Assembly (NCBI GenBank): GCA_934277845.1
Contig: CAKQVV010000006.1
Span: 1-43,465, forward strand
Direction of reading: 5' to 3'
DNA length: 43,465 nucleotides
DNA from: an uncultured Clostridia bacterium
GTDB taxonomy: Bacteria > Bacillota > Clostridia > Christensenellales > Pumilibacteraceae
Position numbers and translations under genes: made by a program. Each line of letters starts with the position of its first letter. Position 1 is the first letter of the stretch. Below, piece after piece: positions 7,693-14,997 of the stretch. A model generated the notes under the pieces. That model made no database searches. It was not told where the DNA came from and saw only the letters and a program-made list of their open reading frames with translations.

Positions 7693-8676
7693 ATGCAGGA
7701 ATTACAGAATAAAGTCCTCGAAAAAGCGAAAGAACTGCTTGCTTCCGGTGCTGTGAACAAGGTCGTCGCCTGGAAGAAGGGCGAGTTTGCCTACGATCCC
7801 AGTCCCGCAACGTTCGACAGCGTCGATAGCCTTACCGAACTCGTGTACGACGACTATTGCGGCGCGAACCTCTCGAAATACCTTATCGAGATCGCGAAGG
7901 GCGACGGTAAGGTCGCGGTTTTCCTGAAACCCTGCGACAGTTACAGCTTCAACGAACTCGTGAAAGAACACCGCGTCGACCGCGACAAAGTTTACGTCGT
8001 GGGCGTTGAGTGCAGAGGAAAATTAGATAATTACAAATTAGAACAAAAGGGTATAAGCGGCGTTACGAGCGAAAACTACGACGGCGAGGACGTGAAATTC
8101 ACCACGATTTACGGCGATGCTTCCGCGAAACGCGCCGAAGTCCTGCTCGACAAGTGCGCGACCTGCAAAGGCAAAAAGCACGTGGCCACCGACGAAACGA
8201 TCATCGTTTACAACGAACCCGAAATCAGGAACGACCGTTTCTCGAAAGTGCGCGAACTGGAAAGTATGACCGCCGCCCAGCGTTACGAATTTTGGAGAAA
8301 CGAACTGAGCAAGTGCATTCGCTGCAACGCGTGCAGAAACGTCTGCCCGGCTTGCACGTGCCGAAAGTGCGTGTTCGACAACCCGAAATCCGGAGTCGCC
8401 GCGAAAGCAAACGACGTGAGTTTTGAAGAGCAACTCTACCACGTTATCCGCGCGTTCCACGTCGCGGGCAGATGCACCGATTGCGGCGAATGTTCCAGAG
8501 TTTGCCCGCAACATATTCCGCTTCACCTTCTCAACAGAAAGTTTATAAAAGACATCGACGCGGTTTACGGCGAGTTTCAGGCAGGCGAGACGGCGGAAGG
8601 CAAAACCCCGCTCACCGAGTATACCCCCGGCGACGTCGAACCGAGCGAAATTTTCCGCATGACGGAGGGCAAATAA
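7693..8676 (+). CDS. FlxC-like 4Fe-4S dicluster protein (FdhB/FrhB-related)
   Basis: 327 residues. The N-terminal half resembles the FrhB/FdhB region, with FLKPCDSYSFNELV and GVECRGK. The C-terminal half has CIRCNACRNVCPACTCRKC and CTDCGECSRVCPQHI, two ferredoxin motifs with an extra cysteine group between them; a CATCKGKKH motif is in the middle. Position between flxD and an AsrA-like subunit, and the family mix, match FlxC of bacterial Flx-Hdr clusters. It probably relays electrons inside the soluble complex. It is spaced three bases after flxD and one base before the next gene. Assignment to FlxC rather than FlxB is by order and similarity from memory, so the letter is tentative. Confidence 0.7.
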   Translation: MQELQNKVLEKAKELLASGAVNKVVAWKKGEFAYDPSPATFDSVDSLTELVYDDYCGANLSKYLIEIAKGDGKVAVFLKPCDSYSFNELVKEHRVDRDKVYVVGVECRGKLDNYKLEQKGISGVTSENYDGEDVKFTTIYGDASAKRAEVLLDKCATCKGKKHVATDETIIVYNEPEIRNDRFSKVRELESMTAAQRYEFWRNELSKCIRCNACRNVCPACTCRKCVFDNPKSGVAAKANDVSFEEQLYHVIRAFHVAGRCTDCGECSRVCPQHIPLHLLNRKFIKDIDAVYGEFQAGETAEGKTPLTEYTPGDVEPSEIFRMTEGK

Positions 8677-8677
8677 T

Positions 8678-9700
8678 ATGAAAAAAGTTATTACTTCCGA
8701 TCTTAACAAGTTTTACGCGTCTCTTGCCGGGAAAATGCCGTTGTATATCCCGCTCAAAAAAGCGGGCGAAACCAACTACGGTTGGTACGACGGCGTAAAC
8801 CCGGTCGATATCGATACGCTCAAAACCGTAAAATCCCCCAAGGACGCGTTCTTCCCGCAGAGCGAGAACATGATGAAGTTCCGCACCGATGGTAAGAAAA
8901 TCGACATTATCGACGTGAGAGAGGACAAAGCGCCTTTTGCCATCTTCGGAGTTCGCGCGTGCGACCTAAAAGCGTTCGGGATCCTCGACAACGTGTTCCT
9001 CGGCGATCCCGTGGACACTTACTACAAGTCCCGCCGCGATGCCGCCGTGATCTTCGCGCTCGCTTGCGGCAAACCGCAGGAAAGTTGCTTCTGCAAGGTA
9101 TTCGGCATTGACGCGGCAAATCCCGCCGGCGACGTAACCATGTGGAAAGCGGACGACGCACTGTACCTTCGCGCAAACACCGAAAAGGGCGAAAAGGCTC
9201 TCGGTGAAGTTTCTTCGCTTCTTACCGACGCAGACGAAAAGCCGGTGGAGGAGATGCAGAAGAATACCCGCGAGGTTATCGAAAAACTTCCGTACAGCCA
9301 CCTCGATATTTCAAGATTCAAACACGAAAACCTTAACGAACTTTTCGACGCGCCCGAGTGGAAAGAACTGTCCGAAGCGTGCTTAGGTTGCGGAACGTGT
9401 ACGTTCGTATGCCCGACCTGCCAGTGTTTCGATATACGCGACTTCAGGACGAATAAGGACATTATTCGTTTCCGTTGCTGGGATTCTTGCATGTATTCCG
9501 ACTTCACGCAGATGGCGGCGGCGAACCCGCGCACCACGCAACTCCAGCGTTACCGTCAGCGTTTCATGCACAAACTCGTGTATTACCCGTCGCAGTACGG
9601 CGATTACTCGTGCGTGGGTTGCGGCAGATGCGTGGTAAAATGCCCGCAGCACCTCAATATCGTCAAAGTAATTAAAAAATTAGGGGGCGGCAACAAATGA
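8678..9700 (+). CDS. FlxB-like 4Fe-4S dicluster protein (AsrA / sulfhydrogenase beta-related)
   Basis: 340 residues. The pattern LGCGTCTFVCPTCQCFDIRD and the later CVGCGRCVVKCPQHLNI are typical of anaerobic sulfite reductase subunit A and sulfhydrogenase beta subunits, which bind two [4Fe-4S] clusters and pair with an FAD/NAD(P) subunit. The N-terminal part contains FGVRACDLKAFGILDNVF and a CFCK motif, also typical of this family. It overlaps the following FAD/NAD subunit gene by four bases (ATGA at 9697-9700), which supports a tight complex between the two. It should pass electrons from the flavin subunit into the complex. Confidence 0.75.
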   Translation: MKKVITSDLNKFYASLAGKMPLYIPLKKAGETNYGWYDGVNPVDIDTLKTVKSPKDAFFPQSENMMKFRTDGKKIDIIDVREDKAPFAIFGVRACDLKAFGILDNVFLGDPVDTYYKSRRDAAVIFALACGKPQESCFCKVFGIDAANPAGDVTMWKADDALYLRANTEKGEKALGEVSSLLTDADEKPVEEMQKNTREVIEKLPYSHLDISRFKHENLNELFDAPEWKELSEACLGCGTCTFVCPTCQCFDIRDFRTNKDIIRFRCWDSCMYSDFTQMAAANPRTTQLQRYRQRFMHKLVYYPSQYGDYSCVGCGRCVVKCPQHLNIVKVIKKLGGGNK

Positions 9701-10524
9701 TAAACGAAAATCTTATTCCCCGCATCGGCGTAGTCACCGATATAAGAAAGGACACCGCCGACGTCAAGACGTTCAGAGTTGTGGGGCGCGACGGCAAAAA
9801 ACTGTTCGAGCATCTTCCCGGACAGTGCGCCATGGTTTCGATCCCGGGCGTGGGCGAGTGTATGTTTTCCATCACTTCCTCGCCGACCAACGAAGAATTT
9901 ATGGAGTTTTCCATAAAGAAATGCGGTTGCGTGACGGACGTTATCCACTCGATAGAAGTCGGTCAGGAAATCACCGTCCGCGGACCGTACGGCAAGAATT
10001 TCCCGGTAGAAGAGGACTTCAAGGGTAAAGACCTTTTGTTCATCGCCGGCGGTATCGGTCTGGCGCCGCTCCGCAGCGTCATCAACTATGTCCGCCATTA
10101 CCGCAGGAACTACGGCAAAGTCGTCGTAGTCTACGGCGCGAGAAGCAAGGACGATCTCGTCGATATCGAGGAGATCCGCACCGAATGGATGAACGAACCG
10201 AACTTCGAGGTATATCTTACGATCGACCGCCCGCAGGAAGGCTGGGACGGACACGTAGGTTTCGTGCCCGCATTTGTCAAGGAACTGGGACTCGATCCCG
10301 GCATGACCGCGGTGCTTTGCGGCCCGCCGATCATGATCAAGTTCACGCTGGCGGGGCTACTGGAACTCGGCTTTTCAAAGACGCGCGTATACACTACGCT
10401 GGAACTGAGAATGAAGTGCGGTATCGGCAAGTGCGGCAGATGTAACGTGGGCGACAAGTTCGTTTGCAAAGACGGTCCCGTGTTCAGAATGGATCAGCTC
10501 GACGAACTCCCCGACGAATATTAA
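9697..10524 (+). CDS. FlxA-like FAD/NAD(P)-binding oxidoreductase subunit
   Basis: 275 residues of the ferredoxin-NADP reductase/PyrK superfamily. A flavin-binding barrel is followed by FIAGGIGLAPLRSVI, the nucleotide-binding loop, and CGPPIMIKFTLAGL. The C terminus has the four-cysteine [2Fe-2S] motif CGIGKCGRCNVGDKFVC, as in dihydroorotate dehydrogenase B electron-transfer and sulfhydrogenase gamma subunits. It is the likely entry point for NADH (or NADPH) electrons into the Hdr complex; the sequence alone does not decide the nucleotide. It is coupled to the preceding gene by a four-base overlap. Confidence 0.8.
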   Translation: MINENLIPRIGVVTDIRKDTADVKTFRVVGRDGKKLFEHLPGQCAMVSIPGVGECMFSITSSPTNEEFMEFSIKKCGCVTDVIHSIEVGQEITVRGPYGKNFPVEEDFKGKDLLFIAGGIGLAPLRSVINYVRHYRRNYGKVVVVYGARSKDDLVDIEEIRTEWMNEPNFEVYLTIDRPQEGWDGHVGFVPAFVKELGLDPGMTAVLCGPPIMIKFTLAGLLELGFSKTRVYTTLELRMKCGIGKCGRCNVGDKFVCKDGPVFRMDQLDELPDEY

Positions 10525-10536
10525 GAGGTAACGATT

Positions 10537-11211
10537 ATGGAGAACAAAGTAAACGTTTATTTCTTCGGTAAAAAGTATGAAGTACCGGCATCGCTCACCA
10601 TCATGAAAGCGATGGAGTACGCCGGCTACAAACTCGTGCGCGGCTGCGGTTGCCGAAACGGCTTTTGCGGCGCGTGCGCTACCATTTACCGCATAAAAGG
10701 TCAGCAGGAACTAAAAACCTGCCTTGCCTGCCAGCAGCAGGTAGAAGAGGGCATGTACGTCGCTACGCTCCCGTTCTTCCCGCTCGTAAAGCAAGTCTAC
10801 GACATCGAAAAGATCAAGCCCACCGAGCAGATAATGATGCAGCTTTATCCCGAGATTTACAGTTGCATCGGCTGCAACGCCTGCACCAAATCCTGCACGC
10901 AGGGACTCAACGTCATGCAGTATATCGCCTACGCTCAGCGCGGCGAATTCAAAAAGTGCGCCGACGAGAGTTTCGACTGCGTAATGTGCGGCGTTTGCTC
11001 GTCGCGTTGCCCCGCGGGTATTTCCCATCCGCAGGTAGCGGAACTTGCCCGTAGACTTTACGGCAAGTACGTCGCGCCCGAATGCGAACACCTCAACAAG
11101 CGCGTCGCGGAAATCAACAACGGCGACTTCGTGAAACTCATGGAAGATATCATGTCTAAGCCGATCGACGAGATGAAAGAACTGTACAATCATCGCGACA
11201 TAGAGAAATAA
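10537..11211 (+). CDS. Soluble fumarate-reductase-like iron-sulfur subunit
   Basis: 224 residues. The N terminus is a plant-type [2Fe-2S] domain (Cys39, Cys44, Cys47, Cys62) and the rest carries two complete ferredoxin motifs, CIGCNACTKSC (110-120) and CVMCGVCSSRC (148-158). Canonical FrdB/SdhB has one [4Fe-4S] and one [3Fe-4S] motif facing a quinone site. Here both are CX2CX2CX3C and no membrane-anchor gene follows, so this protein more likely exchanges electrons with a soluble partner. It sits between flxA and the flavoprotein gene, the natural place for a bridge from the Hdr-Flx complex to fumarate. HdrC-like or GlpC-like ancestry of the C-terminal half is possible. Confidence 0.75.
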   Translation: MENKVNVYFFGKKYEVPASLTIMKAMEYAGYKLVRGCGCRNGFCGACATIYRIKGQQELKTCLACQQQVEEGMYVATLPFFPLVKQVYDIEKIKPTEQIMMQLYPEIYSCIGCNACTKSCTQGLNVMQYIAYAQRGEFKKCADESFDCVMCGVCSSRCPAGISHPQVAELARRLYGKYVAPECEHLNKRVAEINNGDFVKLMEDIMSKPIDEMKELYNHRDIEK

Positions 11212-11223
11212 GGAGGAACGAAA

Positions 11224-12831
11224 ATGTATAATTACACGGACGAACAAGCGGCTTCTATAAAGCGCGTGGAAGCGACCAGAAGCGAGCGACTCAACAATCT
11301 CTATCCCCGTATGACCGCCGACGAAAAGGACGCGGTACTTAAAGAAAATCATCCCGACTATATCGAATCGGCTTACGAAACGCTGAAAGTCGGTCCCAAC
11401 AAGGGCGATAAAGTGCTTCACGAACTTGCCGCGCTGCTTCAGGGCAAGTCGCGCGTCACCGGCAAGAAAATCGACCTGAGTCACCCCGACTATGACGTGG
11501 ACGTACTCGTTATCGGCGGCGGCGGCGCGGGATCCAGCGCGGCAATCACCGCTCACAACGCCGGCGCAAACGTCATGATCGTCACCAAACTCCGCATAGG
11601 CGACGCAAACACCATGATGGCGGAAGGCGGTATTCAGGCGGCGGACAAGGAAAACGACAGCCCCGCGATCCACTATCTCGACGCGTTCGGCGGCGGACAT
11701 TTCGCGGCAAAACCCGTGCTTCTGAAAAAACTAGTTTACGAAGCCCCCGACGCTATCAAATGGCTGTCGGATCTCGGCGTTATGTTCGATAAAGACGAGC
11801 ACGGCAACATGATCACCACGCACGGCGGCGGTACTTCCAGAAAGAGAATGCACGCCTGCAAGGACTATTCCGGCGCGGAAATCATGCGCACGCTCCGCGA
11901 CGAAGTGCTTAACCGCAAGATTCCCGTCGTCGACTTCACCGCGGCGATCGAGATAATAAAGGACAATGGCGGTAACGCCGCGGGTGCGGTACTCCTTAAT
12001 ATGGAAACCGAGGAAATTCTCGTTGCCAAAGCAAAGACCGTCATCATCGCGACGGGCGGCGCGGGCAGACTGCATTATCAGGGTTTCCCCACGTCCAACC
12101 ATTACGGCGCAACCGCCGACGGACTTATCCTGGCGTATCGCGCAGGCGCAAAACTCCTTTACGCGGACACGCTCCAGTACCACCCGACGGGAGTCGCCGA
12201 ACCCACGCAGATCTTCGGCGCGCTCGTCACCGAAAAGGTCCGCTCGCTGGGCGCGCAGCTCGTCAACAAGAACGGCGAACCGTTCGTGTACTCGCTCGAA
12301 ACGCGCGACGTCACCGCAGCATCCATTATCCGCGAGTGCCGCAAGCGCGGCAACTCGGTCAAGACCACCGACGGCGAGGGAGTGTGGCTTGACACGCCCA
12401 TGATCGAAACGATCGGCGGCGAAGGCACGATAGAGAAGAGAATCCCCGCCATGATGCGCATGTTCGCAAAATACGGCATCGACATCAGAAAGGAACCGAT
12501 CCTCGTTTACCCCACGCTCCATTACCAGAACGGCGGCATCGATGTCGACGGCAACTGCGAAACGGCGGTGGGTAACCTGTTCGTAGCGGGCGAAGCGGTG
12601 GGCGGTATCCACGGCAGAAACAGACTGATGGGCAACTCGCTCCTCGACGTCATCGTGTTCGGTCGTGATGCCGGCGCGGCGGCTGCCGAGCGCGTCAAGT
12701 CCGTAAAAAAGACGGGCATACTCACGCTTTCGCACGTCCGCGCGTTTAACAAGGAACTCAAAGAGGCAGGCATCGCGCCTACCGTTCTTTCTCCGCAAAT
12801 CCTGCCCGACTACCGCCGCAAGGATATGTAA
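11224..12831 (+). CDS. Fumarate reductase/succinate dehydrogenase flavoprotein-type subunit
   Basis: 535 residues. FAD motif VIGGGGAGSSAA (97-108), MMAEGGIQAA, and GGGTSRKRMHACKDYSG follow the FrdA/SdhA pattern. ALVTEKVRSLGAQLVN holds the arginine expected to act as proton donor, and HYQNGGIDVDGNCETAVGNL plus GIHGRNRLMGNSLLDVIVFGR complete the active-site half. An unusual N-terminal extension of about 88 residues precedes the FAD domain. There is no Tat or Sec signal and no anchor subunit, so it should be a cytoplasmic fumarate reductase producing succinate. L-aspartate oxidase is related but does not fit the operon. Confidence 0.8.
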   Translation: MYNYTDEQAASIKRVEATRSERLNNLYPRMTADEKDAVLKENHPDYIESAYETLKVGPNKGDKVLHELAALLQGKSRVTGKKIDLSHPDYDVDVLVIGGGGAGSSAAITAHNAGANVMIVTKLRIGDANTMMAEGGIQAADKENDSPAIHYLDAFGGGHFAAKPVLLKKLVYEAPDAIKWLSDLGVMFDKDEHGNMITTHGGGTSRKRMHACKDYSGAEIMRTLRDEVLNRKIPVVDFTAAIEIIKDNGGNAAGAVLLNMETEEILVAKAKTVIIATGGAGRLHYQGFPTSNHYGATADGLILAYRAGAKLLYADTLQYHPTGVAEPTQIFGALVTEKVRSLGAQLVNKNGEPFVYSLETRDVTAASIIRECRKRGNSVKTTDGEGVWLDTPMIETIGGEGTIEKRIPAMMRMFAKYGIDIRKEPILVYPTLHYQNGGIDVDGNCETAVGNLFVAGEAVGGIHGRNRLMGNSLLDVIVFGRDAGAAAAERVKSVKKTGILTLSHVRAFNKELKEAGIAPTVLSPQILPDYRRKDM

Positions 12832-12866
12832 AGAACAGGAAATCAATTTTTATAGAGGTAAAATAA

Positions 12867-13202
12867 ATGTTAGAAACTTTTGCAACGATTTTTGAAATCG
12901 TAATGGTCATCTGCTTCGGCGCGTCCTGGCCGTTCAATATCGTCAGGGCATACAAAGCGCGCACGGCAAAGGGCACCAGCCCGCTTTTTATGTCGCTTAT
13001 CGGCATAGGTTACGTCGGCGGCATACTCAGCAAGATCCTTAAATGGATCGAGATGGGCGGACTCACCTGGCTTCAATACGTCGCGTTCGGATTCTATATC
13101 CTCAACCTTATCATGGTGTCGACAGGGCTTGCGATCTACTTCCGCAACAGAGCCCTCGACAAGAAAGCGGTTTCCGAAGTCGTCGGAAAAGAGAACGCCT
13201 GA
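12867..13202 (+). CDS. PQ-loop / SemiSWEET-like small membrane protein
   Basis: 111 residues with three predicted membrane helices (about 5-25, 42-60 and 70-92) and a PQ-loop/SWEET-like stretch SWPFNIVRAYKARTAKGTSP between helices one and two. SemiSWEETs of this size dimerise to move small sugars or metabolites. Here it lies in the energy operon with a clear AGAGGT ribosome binding site, so a dicarboxylate or another small-molecule role is conceivable, but the substrate cannot be read from sequence. The C-terminal tail is short and charged. Confidence 0.65.
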   Translation: MLETFATIFEIVMVICFGASWPFNIVRAYKARTAKGTSPLFMSLIGIGYVGGILSKILKWIEMGGLTWLQYVAFGFYILNLIMVSTGLAIYFRNRALDKKAVSEVVGKENA

Positions 13203-13262
13203 CGGGAACTTTTATCAATCATTACCACGAAATAAATTTTTTATCACAGAGAGGAATAAATA

Positions 13263-13505
13263 ATGTTAAAAGTCACCGTATGTATCGGCAGTTCCTGCCA
13301 CGTCAAAGGCTCGCGTCAGGTCGTCGACGAACTTAATTACCTTATCAAAGAGAACGGTCTCAAAGATAAAGTCGAACTTGCCGGCACGTTCTGCCTCGGC
13401 AAGTGCGAACAGGGCGTATGCGTCACCGTGGACGGACAACTTTTCTCCGTTCAGCCCGACAACGTGAAGGACTTCTTCAACAAAGAAGTAGTCGCCAGAG
13501 CCTGA
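13263..13505 (+). CDS. NuoE-like thioredoxin-fold [2Fe-2S] protein
   Basis: 80 residues; Cys7, Cys12, Cys44 and Cys48 form the CX4C...CX3C set of thioredoxin-like [2Fe-2S] ferredoxins (NuoE and HydA/HndA families), plus Cys53. It lacks the N-terminal helical part of full NuoE. The protein is soluble and should shuttle single electrons. As the last gene of the energy operon, just before its terminator, it may be an electron carrier for the Hdr-Flx-fumarate reductase assembly, although this is inferred from position only. Confidence 0.75.
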   Translation: MLKVTVCIGSSCHVKGSRQVVDELNYLIKENGLKDKVELAGTFCLGKCEQGVCVTVDGQLFSVQPDNVKDFFNKEVVARA

Positions 13506-13530
13506 TCGCCGCATGCAAATCTGAAACCGG

Positions 13531-13567
13531 AAAACCGCTTTATCGGAAAAATCCGTTAAGGCGGTTT
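13531..13567 (+). terminator. Terminator of the energy operon
   Basis: AAAACCGC at 13531-13538 pairs with GCGGTTTT at 13560-13567; the inner CGGA/TCCG stem and AT pairs make a nearly continuous hairpin ending in TTTT. It lies 25 bases after the last gene of the operon. Confidence 0.8.
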
Positions 13568-13640
13568 TCGCGTAATTTCCCGGGCGGCGAACGGGTGGAT
13601 AAGATAATTGATTCGGAATGCGCGAAATGAGATTTTTGGC

Positions 13641-13869
13641 CTTAAACAGTCTCCTTTTCGTAAAGGGAACCGTCGCGTCAGCGACTGAGGGATTGTAATG
13701 ACGTTATTCTTGGCTTCTCCCGAGCGGGGGAAGACTATTATAAAGATAACGCGCAGTTTTCGTTTTCCTACGTCATTCAGGGCGCGACGCGGCGGTGCAT
13801 AGCACCGTAAAAATAGTCCAGTGGACTATTTTTAGCCAAAGCGGGGAGCAATCTATGATTGCGACCTGG
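13641..13869. repeat. Array of short hairpins, degenerate intergenic repeat region
   Basis: The 471 bases between the operon terminator and the next promoter hold no gene but at least five mini-hairpins with 3-4 base loops: GTCGC/GCGAC (13672-13685), CTTCTCCC/GGGGGAAG (13714-13733), CGGTGC/GCACCG (13793-13807), an 11-bp AAAAATAGTCC/GGACTATTTTT (13809-13833) that could terminate in both directions, and CAATC/GATTG (13849-13861). The stretch around 13650-13695, read on the minus strand, resembles the CCCTCAGTCG-type intergenic repeats widespread in Clostridia genomes. Confidence 0.55.
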
Positions 13870-13976
13870 GCGCGCCAGCATTTTCGTGGAATCCCCCGCA
13901 TGGAGCGGATAAACCGACCGCAAACAAAAAAATATCGCAAAACGCCCACAATTTTGCAGTGAAAGCCGCAAGAAAA

Positions 13977-14005
13977 TTGACAACAGTTCGTTCTTGATAT
14001 ATACT
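13977..14005 (+). promoter_or_regulatory. Sigma-A promoter of the VirD4-like block
   Basis: TTGACA at 13977-13982 and TATACT at 14000-14005 with a 17-base spacer. Start of transcription near 14012 leaves about 70 bases of leader before the ATG at 14083, which has AAGGAAA as its ribosome binding site. Confidence 0.75.
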
Positions 14006-14082
14006 TAAAACAAAAAAACGGACGCAGTGTTTTTTGCAGTGACCGAAACCGAGAAAAAAATACCCGATACAAGGAAAATCGT

Positions 14083-14988
14083 ATGATAAAAGACGTATTC
14101 GTAAATTATGAAGCGTTCTCCAACATGGTGCTGGCAACTACCATAATGTCGAACGCGCAAACCGAAGAATATCGTGCCGATGCCGAAAGAATCATCCGTT
14201 TCATCGCGAAAGCATACAACTTTACCGACGAATTCACGGCGGAGTGCGAGCACGTTATACTCGACGAACTCTCGCGCCTCGGTAAGATCACCGATCAGCA
14301 GGTCGTGTATGCCGCACGCCGGGCCGACGGTCAGTACGGCGACATGGACTCGCTTTTCGACATAAAGGGCGACGCGCTTGCCGCCGTTCAGGCGCTCGGC
14401 AAAGAAGCGGGCATACGCGAAGGCTGGTTCGATTACCGTCATTACAAGACCTATCAGGCGAACATCCGTTTCGAGAAGATCAACGTCGCGAGCGCGGGCG
14501 GCAACGTCATCGCGGTCAGACAGGCGGGAATACTTCACGCCCTCGGTATCGGAACCGTGAAAAATCTCGACAAAGCGGAACTGCGGCTTATGCAGTGCGC
14601 GATCTGGGGCGACATACCGTCCATGCTTCTTGCCGCCGAAGTATACCGTGAAAAGGGAGAAACCGCCAAAGCCGCGGTTTACGCCGAAGTCGCGGCGATC
14701 TCAAAAGACTATCTTTACGCCGGCTGTACGGTAATTCCGTCGTTCGATACGAATAAATACTCGGACAAAGCCCGCGAGGTCTATGCGTTGATTTCCTCGA
14801 TTCGTCAGGACGTCGTTCGCGCTTACGAGAAGTACAACGTCGATTTTTCGTTTGTCGAAGCGATCCGCAGTCCCGAACTCGACTATTATAAACGAATGGG
14901 ATTCATCAACAACTACTCGAAACACGAGTGGAAAGAAGTGACGAACGCGTCCGTCAACCCGGCGACAAGAGTCAGATTCGGATTTTAA
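14083..14988 (+). CDS. Unknown protein, first gene of the VirD4-like block
   Basis: 301 residues; I do not recognise a family. It is predicted soluble and mostly helical. The middle part (about residues 165-215) contains RLMQCAIWGDIPSMLLAAEV followed by GETAKAAVYAEVAAI, which has the look of a TPR or Sel1-type helical pair. There is no signal peptide or membrane segment. It has its own promoter and lies nine bases before the VirD4-like ATPase gene, which has a strong AGGAGG. The tight spacing suggests the two proteins work together, perhaps as substrate adaptor and ATPase; that is speculation. Confidence 0.6.
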   Translation: MIKDVFVNYEAFSNMVLATTIMSNAQTEEYRADAERIIRFIAKAYNFTDEFTAECEHVILDELSRLGKITDQQVVYAARRADGQYGDMDSLFDIKGDALAAVQALGKEAGIREGWFDYRHYKTYQANIRFEKINVASAGGNVIAVRQAGILHALGIGTVKNLDKAELRLMQCAIWGDIPSMLLAAEVYREKGETAKAAVYAEVAAISKDYLYAGCTVIPSFDTNKYSDKAREVYALISSIRQDVVRAYEKYNVDFSFVEAIRSPELDYYKRMGFINNYSKHEWKEVTNASVNPATRVRFGF

Positions 14989-14997
14989 GGAGGAGTT

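Noticed and set aside
13641..13869. CRISPR array
   Set aside because: The palindromes differ in sequence and spacing; there is no repeated unit with regular spacers and no cas gene.
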